A DNA stretch of 37,523 nucleotides, from the NCBI GenBank assembly GCA_003531115.1, contig DQHT01000089.1:7576-45098 (forward strand), read 5' to 3'. The notes beneath the pieces were generated by a model. That model did not search any database and had not been told where the DNA came from. It saw only the letters and a program-made list of their open reading frames with translations. The DNA comes from Bacteroidota bacterium. GTDB lineage: Bacteria > Bacteroidota > Bacteroidia > UBA8524. Shown here piece after piece: positions 25,851 through 33,095 of the stretch (position 1 is the first letter of the stretch; each line of letters starts with the position of its first letter). The position numbers and the translations under genes were made by a program.

Positions 25851-26495
25851 GTGAAGGACACCTATAAACATAAAGGCCTCAGAAAACGATTAATAGAAGA
25901 ACTCATCCATAAGGGTGTAAAGGATGAAACCGTGCTCCAGGCTATGCTTCATGTACCCCGCCATTTCTTTTTTGATAAGGATTTTGAAGACTTTGCCTAT
26001 GATGACAAGGCCTACCCGATCGCCGACGGACAAACAATCTCCCAGCCCTATACGGTCGCCGTACAAAGCAGTTTGCTTCAGTTAAAACCGGGCATGAAGG
26101 TTCTTGAAATTGGAACGGGTTCAGGATACCAGGCAGCCGTACTGGCGGAGATGAAGGCCAGGCTGTACAGCGTTGAACGCAAAAAAAGTCTTTACCAAAA
26201 AGCCCAATTCCTTTTGAATAGTTTAGGTTATGATGTGCAAATATGGTATGGCGACGGAAGTCAGGGCTGGCCCACGCATGCACCCTACGACCGGATAATC
26301 GTAACTGCAGGAGCTCCTGAAATCCCTCAGGCCTATCTGGAACAGCTTAAACCAAACGGGATATTGGTTATTCCTGTTGGTGACCAGGATAATCAGCGTA
26401 TGATGCGCGTGATCAAACATGAGGATGGCACCATCGAAAAGCAGGACCATGGTCCGTTTCGTTTTGTACCGCTCATTGGCAATGAAGGATGGTAA
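25851..26495 (+). CDS. pcm: Protein-L-isoaspartate O-methyltransferase
   Basis: A protein of 214 residues. It repairs isoaspartyl residues in aged proteins using S-adenosylmethionine. The AdoMet-binding motif VLEIGTGSGYQAAVLA is at about residues 84-99, preceded by the substrate-binding region PIADGQTISQPYTVA, a hallmark of the family. The start is GTG; an in-frame stop lies two codons upstream and no ATG is available before residue 26. A seven-codon frame (ATG at 25831) ends in a TGA that overlaps this GTG as GTGA and could couple translation. The gene ends three bases from the convergent smpB stop. Confidence 0.94.
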   Translation: MKDTYKHKGLRKRLIEELIHKGVKDETVLQAMLHVPRHFFFDKDFEDFAYDDKAYPIADGQTISQPYTVAVQSSLLQLKPGMKVLEIGTGSGYQAAVLAEMKARLYSVERKKSLYQKAQFLLNSLGYDVQIWYGDGSQGWPTHAPYDRIIVTAGAPEIPQAYLEQLKPNGILVIPVGDQDNQRMMRVIKHEDGTIEKQDHGPFRFVPLIGNEGW

Positions 26496-26498
26496 TGC

Positions 26499-26945
26499 CT
26501 ATTTGTAACGGGCTATTTCACGCTCCACATCCCGTTTTTTGATATCCTCCCGTTTGTCGAATGATTTTTTTCCTTTGGCCAGGGCTATTTCAATTTTCGC
26601 GAATCCCCTTTCACTCTGGAAAATACGGATCGGGATGATGGTAAGCCCTTTGTCTTTAAGCTTGTACTCCAGTTTGGCCAATTCCTTTTTGCGTAAGAGG
26701 AGCTTTCTCCTTCTGAGGGGTTCGTGGTTATTGATATTCCCGAACTTAAATTCGGCAATATGGGCGTTGATAAGGAACAATTCTCCATCATCGAAGGCAC
26801 AATAAGCTTCAGCGATCGATGCATTTCCAAGACGCAGGGATTTAACCTCAGTACCTAATAATTGAAGGCCCGCCTCGTACTTATCGATGAACTCATATTC
26901 AAATTTTGCACGTTTATTTTGTATGCTTATCGTACCCGCCGCCAT
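26499..26945 (-). CDS. smpB: SsrA-binding protein SmpB
   Basis: A protein of 148 residues, the partner of tmRNA in ribosome rescue. Typical stretches are NKRAKFEYEFIDKYEAG, GTEVKSLR, INAHI, HEPLRRRKLLL and the C-terminal KGKKSFDKREDIKKRD, whose basic tail enters the decoding channel. Size and domain layout are normal. The ATG directly follows the TAG of the thioesterase gene (TAG at 26946-26948 on the minus strand), so both are on one mRNA. The tmRNA gene itself is not in this window. Confidence 0.96.
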   Translation of the reverse strand: MAAGTISIQNKRAKFEYEFIDKYEAGLQLLGTEVKSLRLGNASIAEAYCAFDDGELFLINAHIAEFKFGNINNHEPLRRRKLLLRKKELAKLEYKLKDKGLTIIPIRIFQSERGFAKIEIALAKGKKSFDKREDIKKRDVEREIARYK

Positions 26946-27338
26946 CTATCCCACTTTGCTTAAAAGATGATTCAATTTTTCTTTTTTAAGAATTTTTTGT
27001 CCGGTTTCTCCCTTTGCTACCAGCCGTTCTCCCACTTTTGCCTCGAAGGTTGCGATCACTTCATGTCCGTTGACCTCCTTTAAAATACCGGTAAATTCAA
27101 CTTTTTGTCCGAGCAGAGCGGGTGAATGATGGACGATATTAAGGTAAGTACCTATTCCCTCTTCATCATCGTCTTTCATTTCCAATACAAAGAGGCGGCA
27201 TACCCATTCGGCATCCCTTCCAAGTGCGAAGGTAGCGTATACCGGATGAACTTCACCGGATTCAAAGGCGGCAGCATCTACAGCCCTGACTATACGTTCA
27301 AAATGCTGCACTGCTCCAGTCTGAAAGGGGTTTTTCAT
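26946..27338 (-). CDS. Hotdog-fold thioesterase, FlK-like
   Basis: A protein of 130 residues. The pattern HPVYATFALGRDAEW, then GTYLNIVHHSPALLGQKVEFTGILKEVNGHEVIATFEAKVG (named here in two parts: YLNIVHHSPAL and VNGHEVIATFEAK), then the final KILKKEKLNHL follows that of the fluoroacetyl-CoA-thioesterase-like hotdog family. The His in VHHSP corresponds to the catalytic position in that family by my reading. The natural acyl-CoA substrate is unknown. The gene has a perfect -7 element five bases before its ATG and is directly followed by smpB. Confidence 0.75.
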   Translation of the reverse strand: MKNPFQTGAVQHFERIVRAVDAAAFESGEVHPVYATFALGRDAEWVCRLFVLEMKDDDEEGIGTYLNIVHHSPALLGQKVEFTGILKEVNGHEVIATFEAKVGERLVAKGETGQKILKKEKLNHLLSKVG

Positions 27339-27343
27339 GGCGA

Positions 27344-27373
27344 CAAATGTAGGCTTAAGGGAAAAGCAAACAA
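27344..27373 (-). promoter_or_regulatory. Promoter of the thioesterase-smpB unit, leaderless type
   Basis: On the minus strand TTG (27371-27373), 19 bases, then TACATTTG (27344-27351), five bases before the ATG. Both elements and the spacing fit the phylum consensus. The TTG is formed by the end of the T-run of the preceding terminator. Confidence 0.65.
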
Positions 27374-27403
27374 AAAAAAGACCTCGCTAACGAGGTCTTT
27401 TTT
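27372..27403 (-). terminator. Terminator of the Omp28-like gene
   Basis: A ten-base perfect stem (27377-27386 with 27391-27400, loop ctaa) with A/T runs on both sides. It follows the minus-strand Omp28-like gene and overlaps the promoter of the next gene. Confidence 0.9.
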
Positions 27404-27428
27404 ATTATGGTATTAAAAGGAAAACGGA

Positions 27429-28292
27429 TTAATCCCATCCTTTAGATTCACCTAATTTAACTTGTTGAACGTTCAATACTTTATGTGTATTGGTTGAAGC
27501 TCCAACTTCGTTTACGAAAGCAACGATTTTCACTTTATCAGCGTTCATTGTTCCTAAATCAAGGGAGAAAGTTTTTTCATATTTTCCACCTGCAACCAAT
27601 GCACCTCCGTCAATTTTGTCGCCCAATGTAGCTCCGGAAAGTACTTTTCTCAGAACGAGCATGTGCTTGTAACCAACGATTTTTGAAGGCTGGCTGTAGT
27701 ATGGGTGAGTTGGGAAACTTGGGTTGTTTGCATAGTAGTTAGCCTGGTCGTATCCGGAACCTGTGCCTGTTACATCGTCTTCGATAGCGTAAACTGTCAG
27801 ACGAATATCTCCGGCAACTTCTTTGTTAAATCCGGCAGTTACTTTGATAGATCCGGCTGAAGAAGCGTCAATTTTCAATCCACAGGAAGCTGTTTCTGCG
27901 ATCTGTGCATTTGCATTGCTTGACCAATATCCTCTGCTCATTGGAACTTTCTGATCTTCCATGGAAGGTCTGCGACCGATCATACCTGAAGGGAATCCGG
28001 TAACTTTAAAAGCAGAATTAAAATCGGCGTAATTTGAAATTTGCATGGCATCACCGTTGTGGATCGTAACCCCAATGATATTTGCATTTGCCTTCATCAT
28101 TTCTTCAAGTCTGTATGCACCGTCTGTACACCATCCACACCATGCTCCTGAGAACTCCTCAACCAGAACTTTCTGAGTGAACGTTGACGGAACATTATTA
28201 CCGCCATTGTCGTCAATTGGTTCATCTTTTTGACATGAACTTAAAGCAAGTGCAGTCATAACCACAAATGCCGCCAAGTAGATTTTTTTCAT
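27429..28292 (-). CDS. Omp28-related lipoprotein with thioredoxin-like CxxC
   Basis: A protein of 287 residues with a lipoprotein signal ending LALSSC (Cys20). The N-terminal part has EEFSGAWCGWC (Cys52 and Cys55), a thioredoxin-type motif, and HNGDAM, typical of the Omp28 family of Bacteroidota outer-membrane lipoproteins. The second half (about 140-287) is beta-rich (GSIKVTAGFNKEV, DIRLTVYAIEDD). Codon use is notably regular and the promoter is good, which suggests high expression. The role is unproven; a cell-surface thiol or disulfide function is possible. It has its own promoter and terminator, so it is monocistronic. Confidence 0.85.
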   Translation of the reverse strand: MKKIYLAAFVVMTALALSSCQKDEPIDDNGGNNVPSTFTQKVLVEEFSGAWCGWCTDGAYRLEEMMKANANIIGVTIHNGDAMQISNYADFNSAFKVTGFPSGMIGRRPSMEDQKVPMSRGYWSSNANAQIAETASCGLKIDASSAGSIKVTAGFNKEVAGDIRLTVYAIEDDVTGTGSGYDQANYYANNPSFPTHPYYSQPSKIVGYKHMLVLRKVLSGATLGDKIDGGALVAGGKYEKTFSLDLGTMNADKVKIVAFVNEVGASTNTHKVLNVQQVKLGESKGWD

Positions 28293-28316
28293 AACTGTTT
28301 AGATTTTCTATTTATA

Positions 28317-28345
28317 CGAATTTAATAAAAAAATAATCAAAGCAA
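28317..28345 (-). promoter_or_regulatory. Promoter of the Omp28-like gene
   Basis: On the minus strand TTG (28343-28345), 18 bases, TAAATTCG (28317-28324), then a 24-base AT-rich leader to the ATG. Confidence 0.6.
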
Positions 28346-28355
28346 GTTGTTTTAT

Positions 28356-28384
28356 AAAAAAAGAGGCACCAAATGGTGCCTCTT
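28356..28384 (-). terminator. Terminator of the OmpA/TSP3 gene
   Basis: A ten-base perfect stem (28361-28370 with 28375-28384, loop aaat) followed on the minus strand by a T-run (28356-28362). Confidence 0.9.
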
Positions 28385-28411
28385 GATATGTTGTTCGTCG
28401 AAAATGAATTC

Positions 28412-30904
28412 CTACTTAATTACCCTGAACTCCACCCTTCTGTTTTTCTGACGTCCTTCGGGACTGTCGTTTGTGTCAACGGGTCGGCTGGCACCGAAAC
28501 CTTCAGTTTTGATGCGGGTCGGGTTTATGCCTTTGGCAGCAAGATAATCACGCACGGCATTTGCTCTGTCTAAACTCAATTGTTCATTCTTTTTGGCATT
28601 TCCGGTATTGTCGGTATGACCGGCAATATAGATGCGGTATTCAGGTCGTTTATTCATGAGTTCAACCAGCTGATCCAGGCTCGCAAAAGATCCGGAACTT
28701 ATCTCGGCTGAACCGATCGCGAATTCCAGGTTATCGAAGGCTACTTTTAATATCTCCTGTTCTTCTTCCGGAATTTCAAGGATATCGATCTTTTCGACCA
28801 CTTTCGGACAACCGTTGTTTTCTACGGTTCCAATTTCCATCGGACAGAGGTCGACATGATCAGGAACCCCGTCGCCATCGGTATCCGGACAACCGCTAAA
28901 GCGAACAATTCCGGGTACATCCGGACATTTGTCCAAATTATCGCTGATACCGTCGCCGTCTCTATCCGGACAACCATTCAGTTCGGCAAGTCCGAATACG
29001 TCAGGACATTCGTCCATATGATCGAGAATACCGTCTTTGTCGCGATCAGGGCAACCGTTTGTTTCTATCGGTCCGGCTTGTTCCGGACATGAATCTTTTT
29101 CATCAATAATTCCGTCGCCGTCAGTATCCGGACAACCGGCAAGGGCAGGCAGACCGGGGATATCCGGACATTTGTCCAAAGAATCAATGACGGAATCGTC
29201 ATCGCGGTCAGGGCATCCGTTAAATACGACTTTACCTGAGTCGTTCACACAATGGTCATTTTTATCTTCGACCCCGTCGCCATCCGTATCCGGACAACCT
29301 TTAAATTCCCACACTCCGGGTACTTTGCGGCATTTGTCGTATTTGTTTGAAACGCCGTCTTTGTCTTTGTCTTTTTCTTTTTTCCGGTGCAAGGGAACAG
29401 AGAGCCCGATATAGATATCGGCCCCATTGATATTGTCTTTGGTAAATAAGGCCGGGAAATTATCGGAACCGATCCAGAAGGGACCCGTTCTCAGGTACAT
29501 TCCGACGCGTAACTTTCTGTAGTTCTGCGTGAGTTGAAGGGGAATAGAAACATCAAACCAACGTGATTCGAAGCGTGGGGTAACCGCAAGAAGGGAAAAG
29601 CCCCGTAAGCCATTTACCTGCTTTCCGCGCAGGCTTTGTATCCATACAAAATTCGCATAGAAGCCTTTGTATATATTGTAGTCGACACTCACATTAAAGC
29701 TGGAAGGCAGTTTCATTTTAAATTCTTTGGACCGGGACTGAAAACCTGCAGTTCTGTCGATAATGGAGTCGATCACTGCAAGGCTTCCGTATTCCTTCGC
29801 ATACTTGTCTTCCAGAACTAACAAGGTATCTGTGAATGCTTCATCAATATATACATGTGCCCCACTTTTGAGTTTATAACTTCGAACGTATCTGTCGTTT
29901 TTAAAATTAACCGATCCAAGATCGTTCAAAGCCGCCTGAACACGGAACAGGTATTTATTTTTAGAAGGATCTGATTTTTCCTTTCCGTTCATTTTGTAGC
30001 GGTAGGATTTATAATTTGGCCGGTATTCATACGTAACGCCAAGATCTACACCAAAGCCACGACCCAATTCAAAGGGATTCTTTGAACTAGCATCATCGGT
30101 ATAAAATCTGTCGCCCACATAGCCATATTCAATGTCTGCATTCTGGAATTCAAAACTATCCTCACCATGCACTGCTACATCAATGGATTCATTTCTGATG
30201 TACATTCCATACAGTGGAACAAAATATTTTCCCGTAATCCCGGCCTTTACAAATGTTTCTTTATCATCAATAATAACATGGCCATAGGTTCCCGCAAACT
30301 CATTAAAGGCAAACATGTTAATATTAATGGAATTCCCTGTGTACAGCTGGTTTAGGTTCAATTCTCCATTAAGGAAAGGTGCTGCCGAATCATTAAATCC
30401 GTAGCGGGTCATGCGGGCCAGCGGTTCTGAAACATCGGTAATTTGCCCTACAACACGAAGCCTTGCACCAAAACCAAGAGAACTTTTTGGGCCTAAATTG
30501 AACATAAAATTCAAATAGCGTTGTTCCGCCTGTATAAGTGCATTTTTTGAATTTCCATTTACATTTTCCGTTAACCAGGCATCTTTTGCCACCGGATACC
30601 CTGCCGAATCCAGATTACTCTCCTGTACTTTCCATATTTTCTGAAAAATGGGAATTCCTGTGGGATATAAAACGGCTGCAAAAGGATGGAATTCTCCGTT
30701 CCAGGTGATATAGTCGTTACTCATATGCAGGCTGCTCTGAGTGACATTAAAATAAAACTTAAATCTACTGTCAACTACATTGGAAGCGTTAAAATAAAGG
30801 CTGTTGGTGCCACTGTAATTGCTGATGGATTGTCCGATTTGAAATTGCGCCCAAACGGCAGAGGTGCATAAGAGTGTCAAAATCAGGAGCAGGGATTTTT
30901 TCAT
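28412..30904 (-). CDS. OmpA-family outer-membrane protein with seven TSP3 repeats
   Basis: A protein of 830 residues. Signal peptide 1-20 (ending SAVWAQ); residues 20-500 form a DUF5723-like beta-barrel or large beta domain; about 510-699 holds seven thrombospondin type 3 calcium-binding repeats of about 27 residues (PDTDGDGI..D..C pattern); about 715-830 is the OmpA peptidoglycan-binding domain (GHTDNTG, LSLDRANAVRDYL, NRRVEFRV). It probably links the outer membrane to peptidoglycan. The frame begins 11 codons earlier, but that ATG lies on the promoter and the signal peptide starts at 30904. A terminator follows. Confidence 0.92.
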   Translation of the reverse strand: MKKSLLLILTLLCTSAVWAQFQIGQSISNYSGTNSLYFNASNVVDSRFKFYFNVTQSSLHMSNDYITWNGEFHPFAAVLYPTGIPIFQKIWKVQESNLDSAGYPVAKDAWLTENVNGNSKNALIQAEQRYLNFMFNLGPKSSLGFGARLRVVGQITDVSEPLARMTRYGFNDSAAPFLNGELNLNQLYTGNSININMFAFNEFAGTYGHVIIDDKETFVKAGITGKYFVPLYGMYIRNESIDVAVHGEDSFEFQNADIEYGYVGDRFYTDDASSKNPFELGRGFGVDLGVTYEYRPNYKSYRYKMNGKEKSDPSKNKYLFRVQAALNDLGSVNFKNDRYVRSYKLKSGAHVYIDEAFTDTLLVLEDKYAKEYGSLAVIDSIIDRTAGFQSRSKEFKMKLPSSFNVSVDYNIYKGFYANFVWIQSLRGKQVNGLRGFSLLAVTPRFESRWFDVSIPLQLTQNYRKLRVGMYLRTGPFWIGSDNFPALFTKDNINGADIYIGLSVPLHRKKEKDKDKDGVSNKYDKCRKVPGVWEFKGCPDTDGDGVEDKNDHCVNDSGKVVFNGCPDRDDDSVIDSLDKCPDIPGLPALAGCPDTDGDGIIDEKDSCPEQAGPIETNGCPDRDKDGILDHMDECPDVFGLAELNGCPDRDGDGISDNLDKCPDVPGIVRFSGCPDTDGDGVPDHVDLCPMEIGTVENNGCPKVVEKIDILEIPEEEQEILKVAFDNLEFAIGSAEISSGSFASLDQLVELMNKRPEYRIYIAGHTDNTGNAKKNEQLSLDRANAVRDYLAAKGINPTRIKTEGFGASRPVDTNDSPEGRQKNRRVEFRVIK
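28806..29375 (-). repeat. TSP3 coding repeat array, seven units of about 81 bases
   Basis: Seven imperfect units encode D-x-D-x-D-G-x2-D-x3-D-x-C modules. Unit 3 (about residues 563-589) reads DRDDDSVIDS, where the usual DGDG is replaced. Units differ enough in DNA (third positions) to be old, not a recent expansion. Confidence 0.8.
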
Positions 30905-30934
30905 AGATGGCTTTGCTTGTCTGTTTTCAGAACT

Positions 30935-30942
30935 CAAATATA
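30935..30942 (-). promoter_or_regulatory. -7 element of the OmpA/TSP3 gene
   Basis: On the minus strand TATATTTG, a perfect match, 30 bases before the ATG at 30904. It overlaps the upstream in-frame ATG and so argues against that start. Confidence 0.6.
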
Positions 30943-30977
30943 TGGAGATTGCAGTGTCGTATCATAGGAGAATCGAT

Positions 30978-30985
30978 TAATTTCG
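30978..30985 (+). promoter_or_regulatory. -7 element of the TPR-like lipoprotein gene
   Basis: TAATTTCG, six bases before the ATG at 30992, so the mRNA is probably leaderless or nearly so. It is divergent from the OmpA promoter. Confidence 0.55.
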
Positions 30986-30991
30986 CCGTTT

Positions 30992-31519
30992 ATGAAAGTA
31001 AATTTAATTTTTAGCCTGATCCTTCTCTTTGCAGTTGCATGCACCTCAACTACCAAGGAAAAGGAAAGTATACGGACGGAAGAAGAACTCCTTACCCTGA
31101 TCAAAGGATGGTCAAAACCCGATTCCCTTAAAAAGCCGGAGGTGATGAAAAATTATACGGAAGCTCTGGATGAATTCCTTTTAAATTATCCGGAAAGTCC
31201 TGAACATGAAAATTTTCTATTCCTGGCCGCCAACAATGCCGCAAACATGGGGAATTATGAAGATGCTGCCTATAAGTATGCCCGTTTTTCAGAGAAATAT
31301 CCGACGAGTAAAAGTCATGCTGAGTCTTTGATCGCAGCCGGGTGGTATTATAATAATAATATACATAACCTGGATTCGGCCAGAAAATACTACGAGATAT
31401 TTATTATCACCTATCCTGATCATTCTTATTTCGAATCGATCACGATCGAACTGGCTAATTTGGGAAAAACGCCGGAGGAGATGCTGGATGCTGTGAAGCA
31501 GCAAGATAGTCTGCAATAG
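30992..31519 (+). CDS. Small TPR-like lipoprotein
   Basis: A protein of 175 residues with a lipoprotein signal (MKVNLIFSLILLFAVAC, Cys17). It has tetratricopeptide-like helical pairs in the rest (ALDEFLLNYPESPEHENF, YEDAAYKYARFSEKYP, LDSARKYYEIFIITYPDHS), reminiscent of BamD/YbgF-type envelope proteins. No exact family can be named and it is much shorter than BamD (about 240). The divergent OmpA gene shares the promoter region, so both may be envelope-assembly proteins. Directly after its stop an inverted 7-base repeat array begins. Confidence 0.75.
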   Translation: MKVNLIFSLILLFAVACTSTTKEKESIRTEEELLTLIKGWSKPDSLKKPEVMKNYTEALDEFLLNYPESPEHENFLFLAANNAANMGNYEDAAYKYARFSEKYPTSKSHAESLIAAGWYYNNNIHNLDSARKYYEIFIITYPDHSYFESITIELANLGKTPEEMLDAVKQQDSLQ

Positions 31520-31520
31520 T

Positions 31521-31622
31521 GGACCATGGACCATAGACCATGGACCATGGACCATGGATAGGATTATTGGAACATAGGGAAAGTTCTCCTTGCTATGGTC
31601 TATGGTCCATGGTCTATGGTCT
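31521..31622. repeat. Inverted array of the heptamer GGACCAT
   Basis: Left arm 31521-31555: five head-to-tail copies (GGACCAT, third copy AGACCAT). Right arm 31595-31622: four copies in the opposite direction (ATGGTCT or ATGGTCC). Left copies 2-5 pair with the whole right arm along 28 bases, with A/G differences always tolerated as G-U pairs in the plus-strand RNA. The loop is 39 bases. It begins right after the stop of the TPR-like gene and runs into the last codons and stop of folP. The role is probably 3'-end formation for both genes; a dispersed repeat is also possible. Confidence 0.8.
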
Positions 31623-32474
31623 AAAAGCAGCGAGCAGGCGGACGGCCTCCACGGCTTCTTTTACATCGTGTACCCTTAAGATCTTTGCCCCTTTTAACAG
31701 CGCAACAGTATGAAGCACGGTACTTCCATTCAAGGCTTCGGCAGAGCTTAGACCCAGGGTTTTCCATACCATTCCTTTCCGTGAAATGCCTACCAGTAAG
31801 GGAGCATCCAGACGATCAAAGAGATCGAGCTGATCCAGAAGCCGGAAGTTGTGTTCATTGGTTTTTCCGAATCCAAAACCGGGATCGATAATGATGTCAT
31901 TGATTCCCATGCCTCTGCAGAGGGCAATTTTAGCAGCCAGGTAATCATAAACCTCTCCTGCCACATCTTTGTATTCCGGATTTACCTGCATGGTGGCAGG
32001 TTTTCCTTTTTTGTGCATGAGGATCAGAGGGACCTTCAGAGAGGCGATCTCAGCGAGCATAGCCGGATCATCGTCGCCGGCAGAAATATCATTCACCATG
32101 CCCGCCCCTGCCTGTATTGCTTCTCTGGCCAGTTTGCTGCGGAAGGTGTCGACCGAAAGCGGGATATCGGGAAAAGCCCCGGAAATCTTTTCCACAAGCG
32201 GCAATAGTCTTCTGCGCTCTTCATCTTCAGGAATATCTGTTGCCCCCGGGCGACTGCTATACGCACCCAGATCGAGGAGATGAGCCCCCTCTTTTAAATG
32301 TTTTTCAGCCTGTTTCAGTGCTTCATCTTCATTCGCAACCCGGCTGGCTGCATAGAAGGAATCGGGGGTGGCATTTAATATTCCCATCACCACGGGTTCT
32401 TTCAGCGACAGGAGTTTTCCACGGACCTGAATCAGGTGCATTTTTTCCTGCTCTTTAAATAATTCGGGATTCAT
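31614..32474 (-). CDS. folP: Dihydropteroate synthase
   Basis: The enzyme joins p-aminobenzoate to the pterin pyrophosphate in folate synthesis. Motifs: MGILNATPDSF, SVDTFRSKLAREAI, NDISAGDDD, DPGFGFGKTNEHN and SRKGM. The open frame reaches back to 32552. A perfect -7 element at 32499-32506 places transcription start near 32492, so the ATG at 32472-32474 (286 residues) or at 32439-32441 (275 residues, closest to the family N-terminus MHLIQVRGKLL) is correct. The last three codons and the stop are made of the heptamer repeat array. It is divergent from the DUF1599 operon. Confidence 0.94.
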   Translation of the reverse strand: MNPELFKEQEKMHLIQVRGKLLSLKEPVVMGILNATPDSFYAASRVANEDEALKQAEKHLKEGAHLLDLGAYSSRPGATDIPEDEERRRLLPLVEKISGAFPDIPLSVDTFRSKLAREAIQAGAGMVNDISAGDDDPAMLAEIASLKVPLILMHKKGKPATMQVNPEYKDVAGEVYDYLAAKIALCRGMGINDIIIDPGFGFGKTNEHNFRLLDQLDLFDRLDAPLLVGISRKGMVWKTLGLSSAEALNGSTVLHTVALLKGAKILRVHDVKEAVEAVRLLAAFRP

Positions 32475-32498
32475 CTTACCTTGCAATTCTGGAGCCTT

Positions 32499-32506
32499 CA
32501 AAAGTA
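32499..32506 (-). promoter_or_regulatory. -7 element of folP
   Basis: On the minus strand TACTTTTG, a perfect TAnnTTTG match, 24 bases before the ATG at 32474. It decides between the possible folP starts. Confidence 0.55.
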
Positions 32507-32528
32507 AGGCATTGTTAATTATCATACA

Positions 32529-33095
32529 GTGAGCAAAGAAACAGCAACACAATTTGATCAGGCCATCGCATTATGCAGGGAGGTTTTTGTTAAAAAACAC
32601 CATGATTATGGTTCGGCATGGCGCATACTCAGGCAAACCAGCATTACGGATCAAATTTTTATCAAAGCAAAACGTATAAAAAGCATAGAAGAAAAGGGCG
32701 TACAAAAAGTTGACGAAGCTGTTGATAATGAATATATTGGCATTATCAATTATTGCATCATGGCCCTTATACAGCTCCAAAAAGGGGCCGATGAAAATGC
32801 CATGCACATGGATGGCACAGAAGTGGAGGGGCTATTCGACCGTGAAGTTGAATTGACACGTTCCCTGATGTTCGATAAAAACCACGATTACGGAGAAGCC
32901 TGGAGAGACATGCGGATCAGTACCTTCACAGACCTGATCATGATGAAGCTGATGCGGATCAAACAAATTGAGGATCTTGGCGGTCATACGCTTATCTCAG
33001 AAGGTGTTGACGCGAATTTCAGGGATATAATTAACTATTCTATTTTTGCCTTAATACGTTTAGCAGAAGAAAATGAAAGTGCTCACAGGAATTAG
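32529..33095 (+). CDS. DUF1599 protein with two tandem copies of the domain
   Basis: A protein of 188 residues starting at a GTG. Two related halves are visible: HHDYGSAWRILRQTSITDQI with KRIKSIEEKG and IGIINYCIMALIQL, then NHDYGEAWRDMRISTFTDLI with MRIKQIEDLG and RDIINYSIFALIRL, about 95 residues apart. DUF1599 is also listed as a nucleotide-modification-associated domain in phage and bacterial gene surveys; no enzyme activity is established, and the conserved HDYG, Asp and Arg residues suggest a nucleotide or metal site. It occurs as a housekeeping-like gene in many Bacteroidota. Its end overlaps the next gene by 23 bases. Confidence 0.85.
   Translation: MSKETATQFDQAIALCREVFVKKHHDYGSAWRILRQTSITDQIFIKAKRIKSIEEKGVQKVDEAVDNEYIGIINYCIMALIQLQKGADENAMHMDGTEVEGLFDREVELTRSLMFDKNHDYGEAWRDMRISTFTDLIMMKLMRIKQIEDLGGHTLISEGVDANFRDIINYSIFALIRLAEENESAHRN

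Noticed and set aside
28806..29375. CRISPR-like periodic repeat.
   Set aside because: The periodicity is in the codons of TSP3 domains, with no conserved repeat and unique spacer pattern, and it lies in an intact reading frame.
30905..30937. Upstream start for the OmpA/TSP3 gene.
   Set aside because: It would precede the signal peptide and lies on the -7 promoter element.
31521..31622. Transposon end or CRISPR remnant.
   Set aside because: The units are 7 bases without spacers, no transposase gene or target duplication is visible, and it sits neatly between stop codons.
32475..32552. Longest possible N-terminus of folP.
   Set aside because: It is cysteine-rich and unlike the family, overlaps the divergent gene and lies upstream of the likely transcript start.
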